From the NCBI RefSeq assembly GCF_036227205.1, contig NZ_CP109442.1:6386001-6450000 (forward strand): a stretch of 64,000 nucleotides of DNA. Reading direction: 5' to 3'. The notes beneath the pieces were generated by a model. That model saw only the letters and a program-made list of their open reading frames with translations, did no database searches and was not told where the DNA came from. The stretch comes from Amycolatopsis sp. NBC_01480. GTDB taxonomy: Bacteria > Actinomycetota > Actinomycetes > Mycobacteriales > Pseudonocardiaceae. The position numbers and the translations under genes are program-made. Below, piece by piece: positions 19,849 through 28,494 of the stretch; the stretch's first letter is position 1, and every line of letters begins with the position of its first letter.

Positions 19849-20526
19849 GTGCGTGTTCTGGTAGTCGAAGACGAAGAGCCCTTGGCCGATGCGATCGCCC
19901 GCGGGCTGCGCCGTGAGGGCATGGCGGTGGACGTCGCGCTGACCGGCGACGACGGGCACGAGAAGTCGTCCGTCACGCGGTACGACGTGGTGCTGCTCGA
20001 CCGCGACCTGCCCGGGATGTCCGGCGACGAGCTGTGCCGCGAGATCGTCGCGTCCGGCGAGCTGACGCGGGTGCTCATGCTCACCGCGAGCAGCTCCGTC
20101 TCGGACCGGGTGGACGGGCTGTCCCTCGGCGCCGACGACTATCTCGCGAAGCCCTTCGCGTTCCCCGAGCTGGTGGCGCGGGTGCGCGCGCTCGGCCGCC
20201 GCGCGACCCCGGCGGCCCCGCCGCTGCTGACCGCGGCCGACGTCGAGCTGGACCCGGCCAAGCGCACCGTGCGCCGCGCCGCCGGGCCGGTCGAGCTGAC
20301 CCGCAAGGAGTTCGGCGTGCTCGAGGTGCTGCTGTCCGCGGCGGGCTCGGTGGTCAGCAGTGAAGAGCTGCTGGAGCGGGTGTGGGACGAGAACGCCGAC
20401 CCGTTCACCACCACCGTGCGGGTCACCGTGATGACCCTGCGCAAGAAGCTGGGCGAGCCGGGCATCATCGAGACCGTGGTCGGCTCGGGGTACCGCGTGC
20501 CGGATCCGGCGGCCGGCGCCGAGTGA
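19849..20526 (+). CDS. OmpR/PhoB-family response regulator
   Basis: A 225-residue two-domain regulator. The receiver has the acidic pair E8/D9 (VVEDEE), phosphoacceptor D51 (VVLLDRDLPGMSG), the T/S switch residue T79 and K101 (DDYLAKPF). The winged-helix output domain covers about residues 125-220 (LTRKEFGVLEVLLSAAG, TVRVTVMTLRKKLG, GSGYRV). GTG 19849 is chosen because the receiver starts immediately (VRVLVVEDEE). The stop overlaps the kinase GTG, and direct repeats upstream suggest autoregulation. Signal unknown. Confidence 0.9.
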   Translation: MRVLVVEDEEPLADAIARGLRREGMAVDVALTGDDGHEKSSVTRYDVVLLDRDLPGMSGDELCREIVASGELTRVLMLTASSSVSDRVDGLSLGADDYLAKPFAFPELVARVRALGRRATPAAPPLLTAADVELDPAKRTVRRAAGPVELTRKEFGVLEVLLSAAGSVVSSEELLERVWDENADPFTTTVRVTVMTLRKKLGEPGIIETVVGSGYRVPDPAAGAE

Positions 20527-21665
20527 ACCTGCCCGGCACGCGCAGCCTGCGGGCCCGGGTCACGATCCTGGCGACCGTGCTGGTGGCCGCGGCGGGCCTG
20601 CTGCTGCTGTGGCTCGCGTGGTCGCTCGTGGGCGACGCGGTGGACGCCGTGCCGCACATGCCGCCCGGCACGATCGTGCGCGTGGACGGCGTCGACGTCG
20701 ACGCGTCCACCCTCGCCCAGCACCTGCGCACCCACGCGGTGAACCGGGTGCTGCTGTTCGGCTCGCTGGCGTTCTGCTTCGTGGTGGCCGCGGCCGCGAT
20801 CCTGGCCTGGACGTTCACCTCGCGTGTGCTGGCGCCGCTGCGCGAGATCACCGGCACCGCGCGGCGGCTGTCGGTGGAGTCGATGGGGGAGCGGATCGGC
20901 GAGATCCGCTCGCGCGACGAGCTGGCCGAGCTGGCCGGCACCTTCGACGACATGCTCGACCGGCTGCAGGCGGCGTTCGACGCGCAGCGCCACTTCGTCG
21001 CGAACGCCAGCCACGAGCTGCGCACCCCGCTTTCGGTCATCCGCACAGAATTGGACGTGACGCTGTCCGACGAGCAGGCCGACGAGGCCGAGCTGCGCCG
21101 CATGGGCGGGGTGGTCCGCGACGCGACCGAGCGCGCCGGGCAGCTGGTGAACTCGTTGCTGCTGCTGGCCCGGACCGACGGCGCGGGCCTCGCTGTGCGC
21201 GAGCAGGTGGACCTCGCCGTGCTCGTCGAACGGGCCTGGGCCGCGGTGCGCTCGGAGGCCGCGGCGCGCAATCTGCGCGCGGACTTCAGCGTCGCCGGCG
21301 CCCCCGCGTACGGCGATCCCGCCCTGCTGGAGCGGATCGCGGGCAACCTGGTGGAGAACGCCGTGCGCCACAACGTCGACGGCGGCTGGCTCGAGATCGT
21401 GACCCAGCCGGGCCCGCAGTGGTCGCTGCTGCGCGTGCGCTCCTCGGGCGGCCTGCTGGACCCGGGCGCGGTGCCGGAGCTGTTCGAGCCGTTCCGCCGC
21501 GCCGGCGTCGCCCGCACCGCGCGCACGGGCGCGGGCCTCGGCCTTTCGATCGTCCGCGCGGCAGTCCAGGCCCACGGCGGCACGGTCGTCGCCGAACCGG
21601 TGGTGGGCGGCGGCCTGACGGTGGTGGTCCACCTGCCGGTGGGACCGGGTGTAGCACAACTGTAG
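20523..21665 (+). CDS. Sensor histidine kinase
   Basis: A 380-residue membrane kinase paired with the upstream regulator (GTGA overlap). Two transmembrane helices (about 13-35 and 75-97) enclose a short 40-residue extracytoplasmic loop, too small for a classical sensor domain. A HAMP domain follows (about 98-150), then HisKA with H164 in FVANASHELRTPLS, and a HATPase with N-box NLVENAVRHN and GAGLGLSIVRA. The D-box region (SSGGLLDPG) is weaker than usual. The short loop suggests sensing of a membrane or envelope condition. Confidence 0.88.
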   Translation: MNLPGTRSLRARVTILATVLVAAAGLLLLWLAWSLVGDAVDAVPHMPPGTIVRVDGVDVDASTLAQHLRTHAVNRVLLFGSLAFCFVVAAAAILAWTFTSRVLAPLREITGTARRLSVESMGERIGEIRSRDELAELAGTFDDMLDRLQAAFDAQRHFVANASHELRTPLSVIRTELDVTLSDEQADEAELRRMGGVVRDATERAGQLVNSLLLLARTDGAGLAVREQVDLAVLVERAWAAVRSEAAARNLRADFSVAGAPAYGDPALLERIAGNLVENAVRHNVDGGWLEIVTQPGPQWSLLRVRSSGGLLDPGAVPELFEPFRRAGVARTARTGAGLGLSIVRAAVQAHGGTVVAEPVVGGGLTVVVHLPVGPGVAQL

Positions 21666-21690
21666 CGCTCAACCAAAGAAAGCGCTACAG
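21660..21690. promoter_or_regulatory. Inverted repeat at the toxin-antitoxin promoter
   Basis: CTGTAGCGCT (21660-21669) and AGCGCTACAG (21681-21690) are exact reverse complements with an 11-base spacer, ending eight bases before the antitoxin ATG. TACAGT (21686-21691) inside the right arm resembles a -10 box. Antitoxin binding here would block its own promoter. The left arm overlaps the kinase stop codon. Confidence 0.65.
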
Positions 21691-21697
21691 TAGAGCC

Positions 21698-21979
21698 ATG
21701 GAAGCCACCATCGGCCAGCGCGAGCTGAGGAATGACAACGCGGAGATCATGCGCCGGGTCGAAGCCGGCGAGAGCTTCACCGTGACCCGCAACGGAAAGC
21801 CGGTCGCCGACCTGATTCCGCACGTCGGCACGGTCGACCGGGGTCGCACGCTGCACGAGGTCCAGGTGAGCTTCGGCCGGCTGTCCCCGATGGACAGTGC
21901 CGAATGGCGCCGTGAGCGCGAGGAGGCCGACGAGGTCTTCGGCGAGGACGACCCGCTGGCCACCGAGGCTCGCCCGTGA
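21698..21979 (+). CDS. Antitoxin, Phd/YefM family
   Basis: A 93-residue antitoxin. The N-terminal Phd/YefM fold (MEATIGQRELRNDNAEIMRRVEAGESF, then VTRNGKPVADLIPH) is complete and would bind DNA. The C-terminal half (about residues 50-93) is acidic and likely wraps the toxin. It overlaps the PIN-domain toxin by 4 bp (GTGA) and is preceded by a 10-bp-arm inverted repeat suited to conditional cooperative autoregulation. Confidence 0.9.
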   Translation: MEATIGQRELRNDNAEIMRRVEAGESFTVTRNGKPVADLIPHVGTVDRGRTLHEVQVSFGRLSPMDSAEWRREREEADEVFGEDDPLATEARP

Positions 21980-22395
21980 CCACCGGTCCGTGGCCGGCCT
22001 CCGTGCCGCGGGTGCTGCTCGACACCTGCGCGGTGATCGACCTCGAACGGCTCGACCTGGGCGCGTACGCCGACGCCCGGCCGGCCGTGAGCGCGGTGAC
22101 GATCGCCGAACTGGGCTACGGGATGGACGTCGACGACCCGATCCGCCGCCTGGACCGGACCGAGCGGTTCTACGCCGTGCTCGACCACTTCGAGGTGCTG
22201 GCGTTCGACACCGCCGCGGCCAAGGTCTACGCCACGATGGCGGCGCTGGTGCGCCGCCACGGCCGCAACCCCCGCCCCCGCCGGATGGACCTGCAGATCG
22301 CCGCGACCGCGGCCGCGCACCGGCTGCCCCTGCTGACCCGCAACGGCAAGGACTTCGCCGGGCTGGAGCGGCTGCTCCGGGTCGTCGACCTCTGA
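21976..22395 (+). CDS. vapC: VapC-family PIN-domain toxin
   Basis: A 139-residue PIN ribonuclease. The acidic metal-binding residues are present: D16 (LLDTCAVIDLE), E45 (TIAELGYG), D105 (RRMDLQIAATA) and D126 (TRNGKDFAGL). The family cleaves structured RNA such as initiator tRNA or 23S rRNA when freed from antitoxin. GTG 21976 overlaps the antitoxin stop. Its close relatives pair with either AbrB-, RHH- or Phd-type antitoxins; here it is Phd/YefM. Confidence 0.9.
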   Translation: MTTGPWPASVPRVLLDTCAVIDLERLDLGAYADARPAVSAVTIAELGYGMDVDDPIRRLDRTERFYAVLDHFEVLAFDTAAAKVYATMAALVRRHGRNPRPRRMDLQIAATAAAHRLPLLTRNGKDFAGLERLLRVVDL

Positions 22396-22447
22396 ACCCT
22401 CCACTGTGGACCGCTCATTGGCGGGCGACTACTGACGAAATCCGTCG

Positions 22448-22486
22448 AGGCCTCCTTACCCGCGTCCAACGCGGGTAAGGAGGCCT
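22448..22486. terminator. Bidirectional hairpin terminator
   Basis: AGGCCTCCTTACCCGCG (22448-22464) and CGCGGGTAAGGAGGCCT (22470-22486) form a perfect 17-bp stem with a five-base loop. It lies between the converging toxin and fadB genes. Confidence 0.8.
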
Positions 22487-22505
22487 TCGCGGACCAACGA
22501 AACGA

Positions 22506-24617
22506 TCAGGCCGTCGGCACCGAAGCGACGCCCGGCGCGAGGAACGGCTTGCCGTTCACCCGCTCCGAGACGCCCGAGCGGTCCAGGTACGGCGTGATGC
22601 CGCCGTTCCAGAACGGCCAGCCCGCGCCCAGGATCAGGCACAGGTCGATGTCCTGGGCCTCCGCGACCACACCCTCGTCGAGCATGATGCGGATCTCCTC
22701 GGCGATCGCCGCGAGCGCGCGCTCGCGCACCTGCTCGGCGGTGGACGGCGAGTCGCCGCGCGTCCACAGCTCGGCGACCTCGGGGTCGAGCGACTGGTTC
22801 CCGGCGGAGTCCCAGGTCCAGACGCCCTTCTTGCCCGCCTGCACGAACTTGGCCAGGTTCTCGCTCACGGTGAAGCGGTCCGGGAACGAGCCGTGCAGCG
22901 TCTCGCCCACGTGCAGGGCGATCGCCGGGCCGACGAGCTGCATCAGCGTCAGCGGCGTCATCGGCAGGCCGAGCGGCTCCAGCGCGACGTCGGCGACCTC
23001 GAACGGCGTGCCCTCGTCGACGGCCACCAGCACCTCGCCGAGGAAGCGCAGCAGCAGCCGGTTGACCACGAACGCGGTGGCGTCCTTGACCAGCACGCTG
23101 GACTTCTTCAGCTGCTTGCCGACCGAGAACGCGGTCGCCAGCGCCGCGTCGTCGGTCTGCTCGCCGCGCACGATCTCCAGCAGCGGCAGCACGGCGACCG
23201 GGTTGAAGAAGTGGAAGCCGACGACCCGCTCCGGGTGCTCCAGCTTCGCCGCCATCGCGCTGATCGACAGCGAGGAGGTGTTCGTCGCCAGGATCGCCTC
23301 GGGCGAGACGTGCTGCTCCAGCTCGGCGAACACCTGCTGCTTCACGCCCAGCTCTTCGAACACCGCCTCGATCACGAAGTCCGCGTCGGCGAACGCGGCC
23401 TTGTCCAGCGAGCCGGAGACGAGCGCCTTGAGCCGGTTCGCGCCGTCCGGAGAGAGACGCTTCTTCGCGAGCAGCTTGTCGATCTCGTCGTGGACGTAGC
23501 CGACGCCCTTGTCCACGCGCGCCTGGTCGACGTCGGTGAGCACCACCGGCACCTTGAGGCGGCGCACGAACAGCAGCGCGAGCTGGCTGGCCATCAGGCC
23601 GGCGCCGACGATGCCGACCTTGTTCACCTTGCGCGCCAACGACTTGTCCGGCGCGCCGGCCGGCCGCTTCGCGCGCTTGTTGACCAGGTTGAACGAGTAC
23701 AGCCCGGCGCGCAGCTCGTCGGACATGAGCAGCTCGGCGAGCCCGTCGGTCTCCGCCGCGTACCCGCGGTCGAGATCGTTGGCGCGGGCCAGCTCCAGCA
23801 GCTCGACGGCCTTGGTCGCGCCCGGCGAGGCGCCGTGCGTGCGACCATCCACAATGGACTTCGCCCGAGCGATCGCGTTGTCCCACTCCGCGCCGCGGTC
23901 GATCTCGCGCCGCGCTGGGGTGACCTCGCCGCGCACGACCTTCGCCAGCCACAGCAGAGACTGCTCCAGGTAGTCGGCCGAGCCGAACACCTCGTCGACG
24001 ATGCCGAGCTCGGCCGCCTTCTTGACGTTGAGCATCTTGTTCTGCGCCAGCGCGTTCTCGATGACCACGGTGACGGCGGCGTCCGGCCCGATCAGGTTCG
24101 GCAGCAGCTGCGTGCCGCCCCAGCCCGGGAACAGGCCGAGGAAGACCTCCGGGAACGCGATCGCGGCGGTGTTCTCCGACAGCGTCCGGTAGTGGCAGGA
24201 CAGCGCGAGCTCGAGCCCGCCGCCCATCACCGCGCCGTTGACGAAGCCGAACGTCGGGATCTTCGACTCGGTCAGCCGGCGGAACACGTCGTGGCCGGTC
24301 TGCGCGATCTCGCGCGCCAGCTTCGGGTCCGCCACGGCCTCGACCCCGGACAGGTCGGCGCCGACGGCGAAGATGAACGGCTTGCCGGTGACCGCGATCG
24401 CGGCCGGCTCGGCGGCGAACGCCTGGTCCAGGGCCGCGTTCAGCGACACCAGGCCCTGCGGCCCGAAGGTGTTGGGCCGGGTGTGGTCGTGGCCGTTGTC
24501 CAGGGTGATCAGCGCGACCGGCTTCGCCAGCCCGGGCACCTTCACCAGGTTCGTGACGGCGGTGGTGACGACCTCGTCCGGGAACGCGGCCTTCGCCTCT
24601 TCAGCGGTGAACGTCAT
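22506..24617 (-). CDS. fadB: Fatty-acid oxidation multifunctional protein (enoyl-CoA hydratase/3-hydroxyacyl-CoA dehydrogenase)
   Basis: A 703-residue fusion. The N-terminal crotonase domain (about 1-300) has the oxyanion segments AVGADLSG and GAVMGGGLELALSCHY and the catalytic-Glu regions FPEVFLGLFPGWGG. The C-terminal 3-hydroxyacyl-CoA dehydrogenase (about 330-700) opens with the NAD motif VGIVGAGLMASQLA and carries the His-Glu pair in GFHFFNP..LLEIVRGEQT. It hydrates enoyl-CoA and oxidises the product. The ATG shares one base with the thiolase stop (TAATG), so fadA and fadB form a coupled operon. Confidence 0.94.
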   Translation of the reverse strand: MTFTAEEAKAAFPDEVVTTAVTNLVKVPGLAKPVALITLDNGHDHTRPNTFGPQGLVSLNAALDQAFAAEPAAIAVTGKPFIFAVGADLSGVEAVADPKLAREIAQTGHDVFRRLTESKIPTFGFVNGAVMGGGLELALSCHYRTLSENTAAIAFPEVFLGLFPGWGGTQLLPNLIGPDAAVTVVIENALAQNKMLNVKKAAELGIVDEVFGSADYLEQSLLWLAKVVRGEVTPARREIDRGAEWDNAIARAKSIVDGRTHGASPGATKAVELLELARANDLDRGYAAETDGLAELLMSDELRAGLYSFNLVNKRAKRPAGAPDKSLARKVNKVGIVGAGLMASQLALLFVRRLKVPVVLTDVDQARVDKGVGYVHDEIDKLLAKKRLSPDGANRLKALVSGSLDKAAFADADFVIEAVFEELGVKQQVFAELEQHVSPEAILATNTSSLSISAMAAKLEHPERVVGFHFFNPVAVLPLLEIVRGEQTDDAALATAFSVGKQLKKSSVLVKDATAFVVNRLLLRFLGEVLVAVDEGTPFEVADVALEPLGLPMTPLTLMQLVGPAIALHVGETLHGSFPDRFTVSENLAKFVQAGKKGVWTWDSAGNQSLDPEVAELWTRGDSPSTAEQVRERALAAIAEEIRIMLDEGVVAEAQDIDLCLILGAGWPFWNGGITPYLDRSGVSERVNGKPFLAPGVASVPTA

Positions 24618-25852
24618 TACTTCGCCCCCTCGAACGCCGGGTTCTCCCAGATCACGGTGCCGCCCATGCCGATGCCGATGCACATCGTGGTCATGCCGTA
24701 GCGGACGTCGGGCCGCTCGGCGAACTGGCGCGCCAGCTGCGTCATCAGCCGGACGCCGGACGAGGCCAGCGGGTGGCCGCAGGCGATCGCGCCGCCCCAC
24801 TGGTTCACCCGCGGGTCGTCGTCGGCGATGCCGAAGTGGTCGAGGAAGGCGAGCACCTGCACCGCGAACGCCTCGTTGATCTCGAACAGGCCGATGTCGT
24901 CGATCGACAGGCCGGTGCGCTTGAACAGCTTCTCGGTGGCCGGCACCGGGCCGATGCCCATGACCTCCGGCTCGACGCCGGCGAAGGAGTAGCCGACCAG
25001 CCGCATCGCGACGGGCAGGCCCAGCTCGCGGGCGGTCTCCTCGTCGGCCAGCAGCGACGCGGTGGCGCCGTCGTTCAGGCCCGCGGCGTTGCCCGCGGTG
25101 ACCCGGCCGTGCGGGCGGAACGGCGTCTTCAGCTTCGCCAGCTGCTCGACGGTCGTGCCCGGGCGCGGCGGCTCGTCCTCGGTCGCCAGGCCCCAGCCGA
25201 GTTCTTTCGAACGGGTCGCGACGGGCACCAGCTCCGGGCCGATCTTGCCGGTCTTCACGGCCTCGGCGTACCGCTCCTGGCTGCGCGCGGCGTACGCGTC
25301 GGTGCGCTCCTTGGTGATCTCCGGGAACCGGTCGTGCAGGTTCTCCGCGGTCTGGCCCATCACCAGCGCGGTCGGGTCGACCAGCTTGTCGGCGATGATG
25401 CGCGGGTTGGGGTCCACGCCCTCGCCCATCGGGTGCCGGCCCATGTGCTCCACGCCGCCCGCGATCGCGATGTCGTAGGCGCCGAAGCCGATCCCGCTCG
25501 CGGCGGTGGTCACGGCCGTCATCGCGCCCGCGCACATGCGGTCGATCGCGTAACCCGGCACCGACTTCGGCAGCCCGGCCAGCAGCGCGGCCGTGCGCCC
25601 GATCGTCAGCCCCTGGTCGCCGATCTGCGTGGTGGCGGCGATGGCCACCTCGTCCACCCGCTCGGGCGGCAGCTCGGGATGCCGCCGCAGCAGCTCTCGC
25701 ATGGCGTTGACGACGAGGTCGTCCGCGCGGGTTCCGGCGTACATGCCCTTGTCGCCCGCCTTGCCGAAGGGGGTCCGTACCCCTTCGACGAACACGACGT
25801 TCCGTACCCCTCGCGCGTTCGGCGCAAGCGGCGGCGTACCTGGTCCAGCCAC
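24617..25852 (-). CDS. fadA: Acetyl-CoA acetyltransferase / 3-ketoacyl-CoA thiolase
   Basis: A 411-residue thiolase that cleaves 3-ketoacyl-CoA, the last step of beta-oxidation. Acyl-acceptor C107 (DRMCAGAM), the GHP motif (CGHPLASSG) and the C-terminal Cys in MCIGIGMGG are all present; NEAFA is also conserved. GTG 25852 is supported by AGGAG six bases upstream. It is the first gene of the fadA-fadB operon and has a GTTACCC/GGGTAAC dyad 47 bp upstream of its start. Confidence 0.94.
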   Translation of the reverse strand: MAGPGTPPLAPNARGVRNVVFVEGVRTPFGKAGDKGMYAGTRADDLVVNAMRELLRRHPELPPERVDEVAIAATTQIGDQGLTIGRTAALLAGLPKSVPGYAIDRMCAGAMTAVTTAASGIGFGAYDIAIAGGVEHMGRHPMGEGVDPNPRIIADKLVDPTALVMGQTAENLHDRFPEITKERTDAYAARSQERYAEAVKTGKIGPELVPVATRSKELGWGLATEDEPPRPGTTVEQLAKLKTPFRPHGRVTAGNAAGLNDGATASLLADEETARELGLPVAMRLVGYSFAGVEPEVMGIGPVPATEKLFKRTGLSIDDIGLFEINEAFAVQVLAFLDHFGIADDDPRVNQWGGAIACGHPLASSGVRLMTQLARQFAERPDVRYGMTTMCIGIGMGGTVIWENPAFEGAK

Positions 25853-25898
25853 GAATGCTCCTGAAGTAGACAGAAATCCTGCCCGCAGGGTAGCCCTT

Positions 25899-25914
25899 GT
25901 TACCCACGGGTAAC
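25899..25914. promoter_or_regulatory. Dyad operator upstream of fadAB
   Basis: GTTACCC (25899-25905) and GGGTAAC (25908-25914) flank AC. The site is in the promoter region of the thiolase gene. The TTAC-n-GTAA half-site pattern resembles operators of TetR-type fatty-acid regulators in actinobacteria, but no regulator gene is adjacent. Confidence 0.6.
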
Positions 25915-25962
25915 CAGGGGAGTGGCCCGGTCGAGTGGGCTACGGCACACGGGCGGGTGCGC

Positions 25963-27030
25963 TCAGACCTCCACGTCGCGCAGCCGCCGCAGGGTCTGGA
26001 TGCCGAGCTGGAACGACTGGGCGCCGAGTCGCAGCGGGCCGAGAGCGGCGCGCAGGGGAGCGTAGACGGCTTCCTCGTTGTGCCCGGTCCCCGCGAAGAA
26101 CTCGGCGACCGAGGACTCGACCGCGGTCAGGTCGTCGAGGCTTCCGGCGAGCTGCGCGTAATCGGCACGCGCCGCGTCGAGCTGCTCGTCGCTGCCCCGG
26201 GCCCGCAGGTTCCTGAGGTACGCCCGCACGGCCGCCTCCACCTCGGCGGCGGCCAGCTCGAAGCCGGTGCCGGCGCGACGGGCGCGGATCGCCAGCGGCG
26301 TGATCCGCTGGGCCTCGGCGGCGCGGTCCTCGCGGGTCCGGCCCGCCGAGGCCCGCCCGTCGTTGACCAGGCCGGTGACCTCGCCCAGGATCGTGGCGAA
26401 GTCCTTGACCTGGCTCAGGATCTGTCCGGCCAGATCGCCGATCCGCTGGTCGGCGTCCCGCCGGTCGCCGCCGGACTCCTGCGCGCCGGGCCAGGCGAGC
26501 TGGTTTTCGGCCGCCTCGACGGCCTTGATCAGCTTGCCCGCGACGAGCTTGATCATCCCCCGGAACGCGGCGGTCCCCGGCCCCGAGACCACGGCCTCCC
26601 GGATGTCCACGTACTGCAGCTTCTCGACCACCCGGATACAGGCGTCGTCGCTGTCGCCGGTCAGGAATTCGGGCCCGGCGACCATCAGCGGCAGGATCAG
26701 GTCGGTCAGGCCGAGTTCCTTGGCCCGGGCGTAGAACGCGAGCAGCTCGTCGCGGCAGGACGGGCTTTCCAGGAAGTAGTGCATGGTCACGACGGGGATG
26801 AAAACCGTCGCCGCGTCGAGGCCCTTCTCGATGCCGCGGCGCCAGTCCTGGCCCCAGGTGATGGTCTCGCGGTCCAGGAACAGGTCGACCTTGCGGCCGT
26901 GCCCCGCCGCGCAGTACTGCTGCAGCTTCTGCTTGAGCGGCGTGATGAAGCCGTCGAACAGGTCGTCGTCCTCGTGCGTGAAGCTCAGGAAACAGCGGAC
27001 CGCGGGTCGGTCGGACACGAAGTCGGTCAA
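25963..27030 (-). CDS. TIR-domain protein
   Basis: A 355-residue protein with an N-terminal TIR domain (about residues 10-150): RCFLSFTHEDDDLFDGF forms strand A, followed by DLFLDRETITWGQDWRRGIEKGL, ATVFIPVVTMHYFLESPSC and RDELLAF, where E95 sits at the position of the NADase catalytic glutamate. The remaining 200 residues are helical, with no recognised domain. TTG 27030 is used because GGAGG lies six bases upstream. Bacterial TIR proteins often cleave NAD+ or make cyclic-ADPR signals in anti-phage defence. No partner sensor gene is adjacent. Confidence 0.8.
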   Translation of the reverse strand: MTDFVSDRPAVRCFLSFTHEDDDLFDGFITPLKQKLQQYCAAGHGRKVDLFLDRETITWGQDWRRGIEKGLDAATVFIPVVTMHYFLESPSCRDELLAFYARAKELGLTDLILPLMVAGPEFLTGDSDDACIRVVEKLQYVDIREAVVSGPGTAAFRGMIKLVAGKLIKAVEAAENQLAWPGAQESGGDRRDADQRIGDLAGQILSQVKDFATILGEVTGLVNDGRASAGRTREDRAAEAQRITPLAIRARRAGTGFELAAAEVEAAVRAYLRNLRARGSDEQLDAARADYAQLAGSLDDLTAVESSVAEFFAGTGHNEEAVYAPLRAALGPLRLGAQSFQLGIQTLRRLRDVEV

Positions 27031-27136
27031 GCCGCACCTCCGGCTGGCTGGTCACCGAAGGCTAAGCCGCGGGCCGCTGCCGGGGGAGGGGTGTCGGGAA
27101 GATGACCCGGAACTGTCCAGTCCTGCCGGAAGACCG

Positions 27137-28423
27137 TCAGGAAGCGGCCACGGCCTGGAGCGCCTTGGTCAGCGCCGCCACCGTGAGCTCGACCTGCCAC
27201 GGCCGGGCGCCGCCCGCGCGCAGGGCGTCGGCGACCACGTCTTCGGACAGGGCCTCTCCGGACGGCGCGACGGGCGGCCGCCAGCAAGTGCGGCGGACGA
27301 GGTCCGGCAGCATCAGGTTCTCCACCGGCAGCCGCCGTTCCTCGGCGATGGCCGAGAGAGCGGCGCGGGCCGCCGAGAGCCGGGCAGCCGCGTCGGGGTC
27401 CTTGTCGGCCCAGCGGTTGACCGGCGGCGGGCCGTCGGTGGACTGGGCGGCCGTCGGCAGCTCGCTCGCCGGCAGCGCCTTCGCAGCCTGGAGGTGACGA
27501 AGCCAGCTCGCGGTGTACTTGCGCTGCACCCGGCCGCTGAACACCGGCAGGGCCTGCAGCTGCTCGACGGTCTTCGGGTCGGCCGTCACGGCGTTGATGA
27601 TCGCGCTGTCCGGCAGCACCCGGCTGGGCGCGCGGTCGCGCTTGCGGGCCAGCTCGTCACGGGCCTGCCACAGCTCACGCACCGCGGCCAGGCCACGAGG
27701 GCTGCGGATCTTGTGCACGCCGGAGGTCCGGCGCCACGGCTCGGCGCGCGGCGCGGGCGGCGGGGCGGTGCGGACGGCCTCGAACTCCTGCCGCGCCCAC
27801 TCCAGCTTGCCCTGCGCCTCCAGCTCCACCTCGAGCCGTTCGCGCAGCTCGTTCAGCAGCTCGACGTCGAGGGCGGCGTAGTTGAGCCAGTCCACCGGCA
27901 GCGGCCGCTTCGACCAGTCCGCGGCGCTGTGCCCCTTTTCCAGGGTGTAGCCGAGCAGCAGCTCCACCAGCGTGCCGAGCGCGACCCGCTCGTAGCCCGC
28001 CAGCCGTCCGGCCAGCTCGGTGTCGAACAGGGACTTGGGGTGCAGGTCCAGCTCGGCCAGGCACGGCAGGTCCTGGGACGCGGCGTGCAGCACCCACTCG
28101 GTGTCGTTGAGGACCTCGCGCAGCGGGCCCAGCTCGCCTTCGAGGGCGATCGGGTCGACCAGCACGGTGCCGGAGCCTTCACGGCGGAGCTGGACGAGGT
28201 AGGCCTTGGGCCAGTAGCGGTAGCCGGACGCTCGCTCGGTGTCCACGGCCACGGCGCCGGTCCCGGCGGCGAGCCGCGCGCAGGCCTCGGCGAGGGCGGC
28301 CGCGTCGGTCACCACGGGCGGGGTGCCCTCGGCAGGCTCGCGTAGCAGCACAGGTGAGTCGGCAGCGGGTTCGGTGGTGCTGTCTCCGGTCCGGGCGCCG
28401 TCCGCCTGTGCACTGCTTTCCAT
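27137..28423 (-). CDS. rnd: Ribonuclease D (HRDC domain)
   Basis: A 428-residue 3'-5' exoribonuclease of the DEDD class. The N-terminal 60 residues are a variable extension. AVDTERASGYRY supplies D61 and E63; HAASQDLPCL and YAALDVELL supply the remaining acidic residues and Tyr. HRDC-type helices follow (about 215-300: LWQARDELARKRDRAPSRVLPDSAI). The protein matures tRNA 3' ends and other stable RNA. It neighbours a LuxR regulator and DUF3000, a common actinobacterial grouping. Confidence 0.92.
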   Translation of the reverse strand: MESSAQADGARTGDSTTEPAADSPVLLREPAEGTPPVVTDAAALAEACARLAAGTGAVAVDTERASGYRYWPKAYLVQLRREGSGTVLVDPIALEGELGPLREVLNDTEWVLHAASQDLPCLAELDLHPKSLFDTELAGRLAGYERVALGTLVELLLGYTLEKGHSAADWSKRPLPVDWLNYAALDVELLNELRERLEVELEAQGKLEWARQEFEAVRTAPPPAPRAEPWRRTSGVHKIRSPRGLAAVRELWQARDELARKRDRAPSRVLPDSAIINAVTADPKTVEQLQALPVFSGRVQRKYTASWLRHLQAAKALPASELPTAAQSTDGPPPVNRWADKDPDAAARLSAARAALSAIAEERRLPVENLMLPDLVRRTCWRPPVAPSGEALSEDVVADALRAGGARPWQVELTVAALTKALQAVAAS

Positions 28424-28494
28424 GACTGACGACCCTACGGGACGGGCGTACCGCGCCTGGTCCGCCCGCCCCGCAGGGACTTCGTTCGCCTTCG

